Below, in pieces: positions 16,040-24,534 of a DNA stretch of 64,000 nt. The first letter of the stretch is position 1. Each line of letters opens with the position of its first letter. The notes under the pieces were generated by a model, which ran no database searches, was not told the DNA's origin, and was given only the letters and a program-made list of their open reading frames with translations. The DNA lies in the NCBI RefSeq assembly GCF_037076455.1, contig NZ_AP028679.1, positions 4,045,501 to 4,109,500 of the forward strand. The letters are read 5' to 3'. This stretch comes from Desulfoferula mesophila. GTDB lineage: Bacteria; Desulfobacterota; Desulfarculia; Desulfarculales; Desulfarculaceae. Position numbers and translations under genes: made by a program.

Positions 16040-17026
16040 ATGAATCAGCTAACACCCCAGCACACGCACGCCCTCATCACCGGCGGAGCCGGCTTCATAG
16101 GCCGCCACCTGACCGGGCACCTGTTATCCCTGGGGCAACCGGTTGAGGTTATCGACGATTTATCCACGGGCGGCATCCACAATATAGAGCCCTACAAGGA
16201 TCATCCCGGGTTCAGCTACACCATCGCCGACATGCGCAAGGAGGCCTTGTTGGCGGAGATGGTGGACCGCGCCAAGGTCATCTACCACCTGGCCGCCGCG
16301 GTGGGAGTGCGGCTGATCGTGGAGAACCCGGTGAGGACCATCGAGACCAACATTGGCTGCACCGAGACGCTGCTGCGCCTGGCCAACAAAAAAGGCAAAA
16401 AGGTGATATTGGCCTCCACCAGCGAGGTCTACGGCAAAAACTCGCATGTGCCCTTTGTGGAGGACCACGACCTGGTGCTGGGATCCACCAGCAAGGGCCG
16501 CTGGTCCTACGCCTGTTCCAAGGCCATCGACGAGTTCCTGGCCCTGGCCTATTGCCGGGACCGGGGCCTGCCGGTGGTGGTGGCCCGTCTGTTCAACACC
16601 GTGGGCCCGGGCCAGACCGGCCGCTACGGCATGGTGCTGCCCAGCTTCGTGCGCCAGGCCCTGAGCGGCCAGCCCATCACGGTCTACGGCGACGGAACCC
16701 AGAGCCGTTGTTTCTCGGCGGTGGACGAGGTGGTGCGCTGCCTGTCCGCCCTGGCCGAGACCCCGGAGGCGGTGGGCAAGGTGGTCAACGTGGGCTCCAC
16801 CAAGGAAGTGAAAATCCTGGAGCTGGCCGAGCTGGTGAAAAAAATGACCGGGAGCAGCTCGCCCATCAAGATGGTCCCCTACGAACAGGCCTACAAGGAC
16901 GGTTTCGAGGACATGCACCGGAGGGTGCCTTCCGTGGACAGGCTGCGGGATCTGGTGGGCTTCGTCCCCCAGATGGGCATCGAACAGGTGGTGGAGTCGG
17001 TAATACGCTACTACCGGGAGCGCTGA
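16040..17026 (+). CDS. NAD-dependent sugar epimerase/dehydratase (extended SDR)
   Basis: A 328-residue SDR enzyme. The NAD-binding GGAGFIG motif is at 15-21, Asp39-Asp40 follow beta-2, STSEVYG lies at 126-132, and the catalytic pair is Tyr157/Lys161 (YACSK). It belongs with UDP-glucose 4-epimerase and UDP-glucuronate decarboxylase-type enzymes, and the ARLFNTVGPGQ block suggests a nucleotide-sugar substrate. It sits directly before a WecA-type sugar-phosphate transferase, so it probably supplies a modified sugar nucleotide for a surface glycan. Confidence 0.88.
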   Translation: MNQLTPQHTHALITGGAGFIGRHLTGHLLSLGQPVEVIDDLSTGGIHNIEPYKDHPGFSYTIADMRKEALLAEMVDRAKVIYHLAAAVGVRLIVENPVRTIETNIGCTETLLRLANKKGKKVILASTSEVYGKNSHVPFVEDHDLVLGSTSKGRWSYACSKAIDEFLALAYCRDRGLPVVVARLFNTVGPGQTGRYGMVLPSFVRQALSGQPITVYGDGTQSRCFSAVDEVVRCLSALAETPEAVGKVVNVGSTKEVKILELAELVKKMTGSSSPIKMVPYEQAYKDGFEDMHRRVPSVDRLRDLVGFVPQMGIEQVVESVIRYYRER

Positions 17027-17060
17027 GCTTGCCCGCCGCGTCTCCAAGCGAGCCGTCGGC

Positions 17061-18833
17061 ATGAGACTGATCTATTGCTTTGTCCTGGCCCTGGCCGCCG
17101 CCGCCCTGCTCACCCCGGCGGTGATGGCCCTGGCCCGCCGCATGGGCTGGGTGGTGGCCCCGCGCCAGGATCGCTGGCATCGCCGCCCCACGGCCATCTA
17201 CGGCGGAGTGGCCATCTATCTGGCCTTCATGCTCAGCTGGCTCTTCCTGGGCGGCCGGAGCAGCCAGGATTTGGTGTTGGTGGTCTGCGCCGGCGCCATG
17301 TTCCTGGTGGGTCTGGCCGATGACATCTTCGAGCTAAAACCCCAGGTGAAGTTCCTGGCCCAGCTTTTGGTGGCCACCGTGGCCGTGGCCCTGGGCCTGC
17401 GTTTTGATTTCATCGCCTGGACCTGGCTCAACGTACCCTTCACCCTCCTGTGGCTGGTGGGGGTCACCAACGCGGTCAACATCCTGGACAACATGGACGG
17501 CCTCAGCTCCGGGGTCACCCTGTCCGCCGGGACCATTCTGGCCCTGGTGGCGGCGGTGAAGGGCGCGCCCCAACTGGGGGTGCCCGCCGCCGCCCTGGCC
17601 GGAGCCGCGGCGGGCTTTTTCATCTACAACTTCAACCCGGCCAAAATTTTCATGGGCGACTGCGGCAGCCTGTTCCTGGGCTTCAGCCTGGCCGGTTGCA
17701 CCGTGCTGGGGGCCGGCGGCGCCAGCAACCTGATGCTGGCCCTGTTGATTCCGGTGGGGGTGTTGGTGGTGCCCCTGTTCGACACCGCCCTGGTCAGCTT
17801 CCAACGCACCAGCCACGGCCGCTCCATCGCCCAGGGCGGCCGCGACCACTCCAGCCACCGCCTGGTGTTTTTGGGGCTCAGCGAACGCCGGGCCGTGCTG
17901 GTGCTCATCGCGGTGAGCCTGGCCGGGGGGCTGCTGGCCATTTTCCTGCATTTCCTCACCCCCCTGGTGGCCATGGTGGTCATCGCGGTGGTGATCGTGG
18001 TCTTCGTGTTCTTCGGGGTGTTTTTGGGCGGGGTGAAGGTATACAACTCCCCGGAGCGCGCCAGACGCCGCTGGCAAAGCCCCCTGCTGGACCAGCTGGT
18101 GCTGCACAAAAAGCAGCTGGTGCAGATACTCACCGACCTGCTTTTGCTTTCCGCCGCCTACACCGCGGCCTGGCTCTTGCGGTTCGAGGGCAGCCTGGGG
18201 CCGGAGCAGATGAACCTGCTCACCGTCTCTTTGCCCTGGGTCCTGGCGGCCAAGATCCTGTTCCTGTGGCTTTTCGGGGTCTACCGGGGCGAGTGGCGCT
18301 ACGTTTCGGTCCACGCCATGATCCAGTTGTCCAAGGCCTCGCTGGCCGGCTCGCTGGTGGTGGTGGGGGGCACCCTGCTCCTGCGCGATCAGGGCTACAG
18401 CCTGTCGGCGGCGATCATCGACTTTTTCGTGAGCTTCTTTTTCCTGGCGGGCAGCCGCTCTTTGGTGAGGGTGTTCACCGAGAGCATAATGCACAAAGAG
18501 GGCGAACCGGTGCTGATCATGGGGGCGGGCGACGGCGGAGAGCTGCTTTTGCGCGAGCTGCGCAACAACCCGGCCCTGCCCTACGTTCCGGTGGCCTTCG
18601 TGGACGACGACCCGGCCAAGCGCGGCCTGGTCATTCACGGCATCCCGGTGCTGGGCACCCGGCACGACATCGCCGAACTGGCCGACAAGTACGAGGCCAC
18701 CCGGGTGATCATATCCATACTTTCCCCGGTCGATGGCGGCCTGGAAGAGGTGTTCGCCATCTGCCGCCGGGCGGGGTTGGAATGCGTGCGGGTGCAGCCC
18801 ATCGTGGAGCAAGAGCTTGAGCACACCGCTTGA
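17061..18833 (+). CDS. fusion: undecaprenyl-P sugar-1-P transferase (MraY/WecA family) + CapD-type N-terminal region
   Basis: A 590-residue membrane protein. Residues 1 to about 330 are a polyprenyl-phosphate HexNAc-1-P transferase with the landmarks DD87-88, NILDNMDG (140-147), GDCGS (199-203) and the cytosolic His motif RDHSSHR (261-267). Residues about 350-590 match the N-terminal part of CapD/WbpM-type nucleotide-sugar dehydratases: about four helices, then a Rossmann-like GAGDGGELLLREL domain (488-500). The catalytic SDR half of those enzymes is missing. It should load a sugar-1-phosphate onto undecaprenyl phosphate; the tail may bind a cofactor or regulate. The next gene overlaps its end. 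Confidence 0.85.
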   Translation: MRLIYCFVLALAAAALLTPAVMALARRMGWVVAPRQDRWHRRPTAIYGGVAIYLAFMLSWLFLGGRSSQDLVLVVCAGAMFLVGLADDIFELKPQVKFLAQLLVATVAVALGLRFDFIAWTWLNVPFTLLWLVGVTNAVNILDNMDGLSSGVTLSAGTILALVAAVKGAPQLGVPAAALAGAAAGFFIYNFNPAKIFMGDCGSLFLGFSLAGCTVLGAGGASNLMLALLIPVGVLVVPLFDTALVSFQRTSHGRSIAQGGRDHSSHRLVFLGLSERRAVLVLIAVSLAGGLLAIFLHFLTPLVAMVVIAVVIVVFVFFGVFLGGVKVYNSPERARRRWQSPLLDQLVLHKKQLVQILTDLLLLSAAYTAAWLLRFEGSLGPEQMNLLTVSLPWVLAAKILFLWLFGVYRGEWRYVSVHAMIQLSKASLAGSLVVVGGTLLLRDQGYSLSAAIIDFFVSFFFLAGSRSLVRVFTESIMHKEGEPVLIMGAGDGGELLLRELRNNPALPYVPVAFVDDDPAKRGLVIHGIPVLGTRHDIAELADKYEATRVIISILSPVDGGLEEVFAICRRAGLECVRVQPIVEQELEHTA

Positions 18834-19563
18834 GAGCCCCGGCGCCGGGCCCCTGCGCCCCCTGCGATTGGGGGAGGTGGATTTTTGGGCCTTCCCCGCG
18901 CTGGAGGCCCTGCCCGGCCTGCTGCACGCCGTGAGCACCCGCCAGGTGGACCTGGCCGCGTCTGGGGACCAGGCGGGGCCCAACCTGGAGCGCCTGCGCC
19001 GGACCCTGGGCCTGAAGCGCCTGGCCTGGGTGCGCCAGGTGCACGGCACCGACATCGTGGCCGTGAACGGCGAGGAGGCCTGGCCCGCGGGGGTGGCCGA
19101 CGGCCTGACTACCGACCAGCCGGGGGTGGGGCTACTCATCAAGCAGGCCGACTGCCAGGCGGTGATCCTGGCCGCGCCGGAGCGGGGGGTGGTGGCCAAC
19201 CTGCACGCCGGATGGCGGGGCAACGCGGCGGGCATGCCCGCCAAGGGCGTGGAGTTTCTGCGCGAGCGCTACGGGGTGGAGCCCCATGAAATCCACGCGG
19301 CGGTGAGCCCCAGCCTGGGGGCCTGCTGCGGCGAGTTCGTCAACTGGCGCGAGAAACTCCCCGCCTGGTTCGCGCCCTTCAGGGTGGGGGAGAACCACTT
19401 CGACCTGGAGGCGGCCACCCGCCACCAACTGGAGGCTGCCGGGGTGCGGCCCCAGCGCATATTCACCAGCGGCCGGTGCACCGTGTGCAGCCCGGAGTTT
19501 TTCTCCTATCGCCGCGACAAGACCGCCGGCCGCTTCGGCACGGTGGTGGCCCTGCGGGAGTGA
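18817..19563 (+). CDS. pgeF: PgeF/YfiH family peptidoglycan-editing or purine-nucleoside phosphorylase-like protein
   Basis: A 248-residue protein of the YfiH (DUF152, laccase-domain) family. A TTG start at 18817 with GGAG 7 nt upstream overlaps the previous gene by 17 nt. Family landmarks are RQVHGTDIV, the conserved cysteine in QADCQAVIL, NLHAGWRGNAAG and CTVCSPEFFSYRRDK. In E. coli YfiH removes mis-incorporated serine from muropeptides, and several homologues phosphorolyse purine nucleosides. The position between a glycan lipid-carrier transferase and pyrK does not settle which role applies. Confidence 0.9.
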   Translation: MSTPLESPGAGPLRPLRLGEVDFWAFPALEALPGLLHAVSTRQVDLAASGDQAGPNLERLRRTLGLKRLAWVRQVHGTDIVAVNGEEAWPAGVADGLTTDQPGVGLLIKQADCQAVILAAPERGVVANLHAGWRGNAAGMPAKGVEFLRERYGVEPHEIHAAVSPSLGACCGEFVNWREKLPAWFAPFRVGENHFDLEAATRHQLEAAGVRPQRIFTSGRCTVCSPEFFSYRRDKTAGRFGTVVALRE

Positions 19564-19564
19564 G

Positions 19565-20359
19565 ATGAGCCACAACCAATACGCCAAGGTGACGGACAAC
19601 CAGCCGGTGGGGCCGGAGATCTACCGGCTCACCCTGGAGGCTCCGGCCATCGCCGCGGCCGCCCGGCCCGGCCAGTTCGTGATGCTCCGGGTGGGCCCCG
19701 GCCCCGAGCCCCTGTTGGCCCGGCCCTTTTCCATCCATGGGGTGGAGGGCGGCCAAGTGTTGATCCTCTACCAGGTCAAGGGCAAGGGCACCAAGCTTCT
19801 GGCTCAGGCCCGCCGGGGCGAGGAGCGGCTGGTCTGGGGCCCCCTGGGGCGGGGCTTCGAGTTGAGCCTGGAGCGGCCGGTGTTGGTGGCCGGGGGCATG
19901 GGATTGGCCCCCCTGGCCTTCGCGGCCGAGCGCCTGGAGGAGCGGGGCGCGGCCTTCGAGGCCTTTTACGGCCTGGCCTCCAGGGAGGCCCTGGTGGCCT
20001 GGGACGCGGTGAGCGGCGAGGGGGCCTTCTACCTTGATGGCTGGGGCTGGAGCGGGGCCAGCGAAGACGGCAGCGTGGGCCACCACGGCCTGGTCACCGA
20101 GCCCCTGCGCGCGCGCCTGCAAGCCGGTCCCCGGCCCGGCGCGGTGCTGGCCTGTGGCCCCTTGCCCATGCTCAAGGCGGTGGCCAAGCTGTGCGCCGAG
20201 TTCGAGGTAGCCTGCCAGGCGTCGCTGGAGGCGCCCATGGCCTGCGGGGTGGGGGCCTGCCTGGGCTGCGCCATCCCCGCCGCCAGCGGCGGTTATCTCC
20301 GGGCCTGTCAGGAAGGCCCTGTAATGGAGGCCTCTTTGGTGGACTGGGGGAGAGTATGA
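19565..20359 (+). CDS. pyrK: dihydroorotate dehydrogenase electron-transfer subunit
   Basis: A 264-residue FAD/[2Fe-2S] protein that passes electrons from dihydroorotate dehydrogenase PyrD to NAD+. The FAD motif RPFSIHGVE lies near 53-61, the NAD-binding GGMGLAPL near 114, and the cluster cysteines are C227, C232, C235 and C248 (ACGVGACLGC...C). It is followed by a transglutaminase-like gene that overlaps by ATGA and then by pyrD, so the two subunits are separated by one inserted gene. Confidence 0.94.
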   Translation: MSHNQYAKVTDNQPVGPEIYRLTLEAPAIAAAARPGQFVMLRVGPGPEPLLARPFSIHGVEGGQVLILYQVKGKGTKLLAQARRGEERLVWGPLGRGFELSLERPVLVAGGMGLAPLAFAAERLEERGAAFEAFYGLASREALVAWDAVSGEGAFYLDGWGWSGASEDGSVGHHGLVTEPLRARLQAGPRPGAVLACGPLPMLKAVAKLCAEFEVACQASLEAPMACGVGACLGCAIPAASGGYLRACQEGPVMEASLVDWGRV

Positions 20360-21024
20360 GCGACGAGCGGCCCTTGGAGGATTTCCTGGTTCCCGCCCCC
20401 GGCGTGCAGTGCGAGGCGAGCGAGGTGTTCGAGCTGGCCAAGCGGGTGGCCCGGGGCAGCGTGGGCGACGTGGAGGCGGCCCGGCGTCTGTTCGAGTTCG
20501 TGCGCGACACGGTGCGCTACAGCGTGCGGGTGCCCTTCGATTCCCTGGAGCACTACCTGGCCCTGAACACCCTGGCCCGGGGCCGGGGCTATTGCGTGCA
20601 AAAGGCGGCGCTCTTGTGCGCCCTGGCCCGGGCGGTGGGCATCCCCGCCCGCCTGGGCTTCGCGGACATCGAGAACAACCTCTTGCCCGAGGGGCTCTAC
20701 GAGATCACCGGGGGCAAGGTGTTGCAGTACCACTGCTTCGTGGAATGGTACGTGGGCGGGGCCTGGCACAAGGCCACCCCCAGCTTCGACCGGGCGCTGA
20801 GCGCCGAGCGGGGCTGGCGGCTGGTGGAGTTCGTGCCCGGTGAGGACCTGCTCCTGCCCGCCACCGACCTGAGCGGGCGGCCCCACATCCGCTATCTCCA
20901 GCAGCGGGGCTGGCGGCTGGGGGTGCCCCTGGAGGAGATGATGGCCACCTGGATCGCCGACGTGGGGGCCGATCACCTCGATGCCTGGCGGGCCTGGGCC
21001 CTGGCGGCGGAGCAGAGCGCGTGA
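20356..21024 (+). CDS. transglutaminase-like (papain-fold) protein inside the pyrK-pyrD operon
   Basis: A 222-residue cytoplasmic protein with a transglutaminase-core triad: Cys80 (GRGYCVQKAALL), His126 (YHCFVEWY) and Asp145 (TPSFD). No signal peptide or membrane segment is visible. It overlaps pyrK by 4 nt at its start and pyrD by 4 nt at its end, so all three are translationally coupled. Stand-alone cytoplasmic proteins with this core act as peptidases, amidases or peptide N-glycanase-like enzymes. A role in pyrimidine synthesis is not established. Confidence 0.85.
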   Translation: MSDERPLEDFLVPAPGVQCEASEVFELAKRVARGSVGDVEAARRLFEFVRDTVRYSVRVPFDSLEHYLALNTLARGRGYCVQKAALLCALARAVGIPARLGFADIENNLLPEGLYEITGGKVLQYHCFVEWYVGGAWHKATPSFDRALSAERGWRLVEFVPGEDLLLPATDLSGRPHIRYLQQRGWRLGVPLEEMMATWIADVGADHLDAWRAWALAAEQSA

Positions 21025-21956
21025 GCGCCGGCGTGGACATGGCCGTCAGCGTGGGCGGAGTGGCCCTGGCCAACCCGGTTTTGGCCGCCAGCGGCACCTT
21101 CGGCTATGGCCGGGAATACAGCCCCTACCTGGAGCCCACGGCCATCGGCGGCCTGGTCACCAAGGGGGTAAGCCTAAGGCCCCGCGAGGGCAACCCGCCG
21201 CCGCGCATCGTGGAGACCGCCTGCGGCATGCTCAACGCCATCGGCCTGGCCAACGTGGGCCTGGAGGAATTTTTGGCCCACAAGCTGCCCTGGCTGGCCG
21301 GGCAGCCGGGGGCGGTGGTGGTCAACCTCTACGGCGAGAGCGTGGAGGAGTTCGCCGAGCTGGCCGCCCGCCTGGGGGCCGAGCCGGGGGTGGACGCCCT
21401 GGAGCTCAACGTGAGCTGCCCCAACGTGAAGGAAGGCGGCATGGCCTTCGGCTGCCACCCCGGCGCGGTGGGCGAGGTAACCCAGGCGGCGGTGCGGGCC
21501 GCGGCGGGCAAGCCGGTATGGGTCAAGCTGACCCCCAACGTCACCGACCCGATGCCCATGGCCCTGGCCGCCGCCCAGGCCGGAGCCCAGGCGGTGAGCC
21601 TGATCAACACCCTGCTGGCCATGGCCATCGACCCCCAGACCCGTCGGCCCCGCCTGGCCAACGTGGTGGGCGGCCTCAGCGGCCCGGCCATCAAGCCGGT
21701 GGGCCTGCGCATGGTGTGGCAGGTGGCGGGCGCCCTCAAGATTCAGCACCCGCAGGTGGACGTGGTGGGCCTGGGGGGCATCATGAGCGGCACGGACGCG
21801 GCGGAATACCTCATCGCCGGGGCCAAGGCGGTGCAGGTGGGCACGGCATCCTTCACCGACCCCGCCGCCGCCGGGCGCATCGCCGCCGAGCTGGCCGCCT
21901 ATTGCACCGAGCAGAAGATGAGCGCCGCCGAGCTATGCGGCAGCCTGCGGCTATAA
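21021..21956 (+). CDS. pyrD: dihydroorotate dehydrogenase, class 1B catalytic subunit
   Basis: A 311-residue FMN enzyme oxidising dihydroorotate to orotate. A GTG start at 21021 overlaps the previous stop (GTGA). Class 1B features are ASGTFGYG near the N-terminus, the catalytic cysteine in LELNVSCPNVKEGG, and C-terminal GLGGIMSGTDAAEYLIAGAKAVQVGTA for FMN phosphate binding. The presence of pyrK upstream supports the NAD-linked 1B type. It is followed 15 nt later by an NTF2-like gene. Confidence 0.95.
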   Translation: MSAGVDMAVSVGGVALANPVLAASGTFGYGREYSPYLEPTAIGGLVTKGVSLRPREGNPPPRIVETACGMLNAIGLANVGLEEFLAHKLPWLAGQPGAVVVNLYGESVEEFAELAARLGAEPGVDALELNVSCPNVKEGGMAFGCHPGAVGEVTQAAVRAAAGKPVWVKLTPNVTDPMPMALAAAQAGAQAVSLINTLLAMAIDPQTRRPRLANVVGGLSGPAIKPVGLRMVWQVAGALKIQHPQVDVVGLGGIMSGTDAAEYLIAGAKAVQVGTASFTDPAAAGRIAAELAAYCTEQKMSAAELCGSLRL

Positions 21957-21971
21957 GCAAGGGAGAGGATC

Positions 21972-22379
21972 ATGGACCTTAGCCCGCACGCCATCGCCGA
22001 GGTTCGCATCACCCTGGACAGCTTTTTGGAGGCCTACGGCCGGGGCGACCTGGACGAGATCATGGGCTTTTTCCTGGACGACCCCCGCATCATCGGCCTG
22101 GGCACCGGGCTGGGCGAGCGCAACCTGGGCTGGGACGAAAACCGGGCCCAGGTGGAGCGCGACCTGGCCCAGAGCATCAGCCGCCAAGTGACCATGGACT
22201 GGTTCAAGGGCGCGGGCAAGGGCGAGGTGGCCTGGGCGGCCATGGAGAGCACGGCCAAGATGCAGACCCAGGCGGGGGAGTTCGACGTCACCCTGCGGGG
22301 CAGCTTCGTGTTCCTGCGCACCGACCATGGCTGGAGGATCGTCTCCTACCACCTCAGCGTGCCCATGGCCGTGGAGTAA
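21972..22379 (+). CDS. NTF2-like/SnoaL-type small protein
   Basis: A 135-residue protein with the cone-shaped NTF2 fold pattern: an N-terminal helix (LDSFLEAYGRGDLDEIMGFF), DDPRIIGLGTGLGERNLGWDE, and C-terminal strands ending RTDHGWRIVSYHLS. This matches SnoaL_3/DUF4440-like proteins, which range from isomerases to small-ligand binders. GGGAGAGG precedes the ATG. It is the last gene of the pyrE-pyrD run and is followed by a terminator-like hairpin. Confidence 0.75.
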   Translation: MDLSPHAIAEVRITLDSFLEAYGRGDLDEIMGFFLDDPRIIGLGTGLGERNLGWDENRAQVERDLAQSISRQVTMDWFKGAGKGEVAWAAMESTAKMQTQAGEFDVTLRGSFVFLRTDHGWRIVSYHLSVPMAVE

Positions 22380-22541
22380 AACCGCGAGGGCAATCCGCTA
22401 CGCAAGTGGGGCATCGGGCTTATTTATTAGTCGGCGCAGCGGACACAATACTTCCAGCCATCTCGACATAAGCGGTTAACGGCGATACTCAGGCGGCAAG
22501 CAGCCGCCTGGTAGGTCCCTGGCCACCGCGCTTGAGTAAAT

Positions 22542-22577
22542 ACGGACCGCCCCGTAGGGCCGGTCCGTTTGATTTTC
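22542..22577 (+). terminator. rho-independent terminator after the pyr run
   Basis: ACGGACCG (22542-22549) pairs with CGGTCCGT (22561-22568) around an inner CCC-GTA-GGG hairpin, followed by TTTGATTTT on the plus strand. It lies between the NTF2-like gene and the convergent 64-residue gene and may serve both strands. The rest of 22380-22619 shows nothing recognisable. Confidence 0.65.
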
Positions 22578-22619
22578 GGCCCTTGCAAGAGCACGTCGAG
22601 CGAGAGGAACCAGTTCGTT

Positions 22620-22814
22620 TTAGGCCTGCACCGCCACCAGGGAGATGCCGAGGCTCTTCTCCAGGCTCTGGACCTTGCCCAGCTTGGCTTCATTCAGCTT
22701 GGCCGGTTGGATGGCGTGGCAGGAGAAAGCCAGCAAGGTCTGGCCCAGGTCGCTCTCCAGCTGTTTGATCTTGGCGATGTCCTGTTCCTTCAGGTTGGAC
22801 AGGCTGCAAATCAT
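22620..22814 (-). CDS. 64-aa protein made of two similar repeats
   Basis: The ATG at 22814 has a strong ribosome site (GGAGG, 5 nt upstream). The protein contains two copies of a roughly 25-residue helix-strand unit: IKQLESDLGQTLLAFS and VQSLEKSLGISLVAVQ align well. A Cys-His pair (FSCHAIQPA) lies between them. I recall similar small proteins in other anaerobes but no assigned function. Confidence 0.7.
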   Translation of the reverse strand: MICSLSNLKEQDIAKIKQLESDLGQTLLAFSCHAIQPAKLNEAKLGKVQSLEKSLGISLVAVQA

Positions 22815-22887
22815 CTTGGCCTCCGTTTCCTAAAAGGTTGCTTGTCCCTGATCACTTGCCGGGCTCCGGTACGGGCTCGGGCGCGAC

Positions 22888-23073
22888 CTACTGCTGGGGC
22901 ACCGGGACGCAGTCGCCGCGCTTTTGCAGCTTGCATAGTTTGTAGGCCGCATCCTCGGCCCAGGATTCCATGGCCTGCTGCACGTCGCCCCAGAAAGAGG
23001 GCTGGGCCTTGATGAAGTTCTTGCCGCCCGCCCGGTCGGCCACCAAAGTATCTGTATTTATTAATGATGCCAT
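22888..23073 (-). CDS. 61-aa hypothetical protein
   Basis: A short reading frame with a plausible composition (MASLINTDTL...), a WAEDAAYKLCKLQ amphipathic stretch and a Cys-containing C-terminus (GDCVPVPQQ). The ribosome site is weak. It is kept because it shares strand and spacing with the 64-aa gene and is not explained by an overlapping gene. It could be spurious. Confidence 0.4.
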   Translation of the reverse strand: MASLINTDTLVADRAGGKNFIKAQPSFWGDVQQAMESWAEDAAYKLCKLQKRGDCVPVPQQ

Positions 23074-23184
23074 CTCGACGGGCTAAAAATCAAAAAATAT
23101 ATCGAAATGTGGTACTTGGCAAAGCGGACGCAAAAAGGCCGCGACCCGCCTGGCGGATCGCGGCCGTGTGCTTGGGGGGAGATT

Positions 23185-24534
23185 CTACTTGGCGCGCAGC
23201 TTGGCCAGGGCCTGGTGGGCCGCGTTGATCAAGGGGTGCACCGTTGGTGAGGACGACAGCTTGGGGTGGGTGGCGATCTGCATCATGTCCATGTCGCGCA
23301 CCGTGGCCCCCTTTTGGATGCCCATGGCGATGACGTTGACCAGCTCGCCAGCCGACTCGCCGCCAAACACCTGGCCACCCAACAGGGCCCCGGCCCGGTC
23401 GGCGAAAAGCAGCTTCACGCTCATGGGCGAGGCGCCGGGCAGGTTGCCGGGGTGGCGGTCCGGGGCGGCGGCGGTGCCGCTCACGTAGCGGATGCCCTCG
23501 CGTTGGCAGACCCGCTCGGTCAGCCCGGCGCTGGCGTAGCAGGTGTCGCCGAACTTGGTGGAAAAGGCGGCGATGCTGCCCTGGATCTGGTTGAGCACCC
23601 GGATGCCGTAGATGTTGGTGCCCGCGTTGCGCGCCTCGGCCGTGGCGGTGGAGGCCAGCCACACCGGCACGGCCTTGCGGGTGAAGAAGTCGCGCTTGAG
23701 GGCGCAGTCGCCCACCGCGAAGATGTCCGGGGACGAGGTGCGCATGTAGCTGTCCACCCAGATGGAGCCGTCGCTGGCCAACAGCAGGCCCGCGTCGCCG
23801 GCCAGCTTGCTGTTGGGCCGCCCGCCTATGCCGATGATCACCAGGTCGGCGGGCAGTTCCTCGCCGTTGGACAGGGCCACGGAGCTGACCTTGCCCTCGC
23901 CCTGGAAGGCCTTGACCATCTGGCCCAGGTGCATCTTTATGCCCTGATCTTCCAGCTTCTTTTGAATCTCGTCGCAGTATTCATCGTCAAAGGCCGCCTG
24001 CAACACCTTGGGCATCAACTCCACCAGGTGGATGTTCACCCCGCTTTGGCCGGACAGCTCGTCGGCGAACTCCGCGCCGATGAAGCCGCCGCCCACGATG
24101 ACCACGTTCTTGGCCGCCCGGGCGTCTTCCACCATCCCGCTCAGGGGGGCCAGGCTCTTGGTGATGGTGAACACCCCCTCCAGGTCCGCGCCGGGTATGG
24201 GCGGCTTGGCCGGGTTGCTGCCCGTGGCCAGCACCAGGCGGTCGTAGGTGACCGAATCGCCGTTGTCCAGGCTCAGGGTCTTGGCCTCCGGGTCCAACGA
24301 CACCGCCCCGGCCACCACCGACTCGATGCCCGCGGCTTCCAGGCCGCCCATGGGCATGGCGTTGCCCTTGGGTTCGGCGATGGTGTTAATCATGTAGGGA
24401 ATGGCGCAGGGGATCACCCCGTCGCCGATCTGGCGGATAACGCAAACCGACTTTTCGGGATAAACGCTCTTGGCGGTCATGGCGGAAATAATCCCGCCGG
24501 GGCCTCCTCCCACCACTACGATATCTTTTTCCAT
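23185..24534 (-). CDS. FAD-dependent pyridine nucleotide-disulfide oxidoreductase (CoA-disulfide reductase/NADH oxidase-like)
   Basis: A 449-residue flavoprotein. The FAD motif VVVGGGPGG is at about 6-14, the NAD(P)H-binding GGGFIGAEFAD near 160, and the second FAD motif TSSPDIFAVGDC near 270. A single redox cysteine, Cys43 in VIPCAIPY, matches the position used by CoA-disulfide reductases and NADH oxidases that carry CoA or sulfenate at this Cys. No rhodanese domain is fused. The ATG at 24534 is chosen because the FAD motif follows at once; upstream in-frame codons encode non-family sequence. Confidence 0.88.
   Translation of the reverse strand: MEKDIVVVGGGPGGIISAMTAKSVYPEKSVCVIRQIGDGVIPCAIPYMINTIAEPKGNAMPMGGLEAAGIESVVAGAVSLDPEAKTLSLDNGDSVTYDRLVLATGSNPAKPPIPGADLEGVFTITKSLAPLSGMVEDARAAKNVVIVGGGFIGAEFADELSGQSGVNIHLVELMPKVLQAAFDDEYCDEIQKKLEDQGIKMHLGQMVKAFQGEGKVSSVALSNGEELPADLVIIGIGGRPNSKLAGDAGLLLASDGSIWVDSYMRTSSPDIFAVGDCALKRDFFTRKAVPVWLASTATAEARNAGTNIYGIRVLNQIQGSIAAFSTKFGDTCYASAGLTERVCQREGIRYVSGTAAAPDRHPGNLPGASPMSVKLLFADRAGALLGGQVFGGESAGELVNVIAMGIQKGATVRDMDMMQIATHPKLSSSPTVHPLINAAHQALAKLRAK

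Noticed and set aside
17334-19244. 636-residue minus-strand frame opposite the WecA fusion and pgeF
   Set aside because: A shadow frame with His/Gln-rich composition; the opposite strand carries two well-supported genes.
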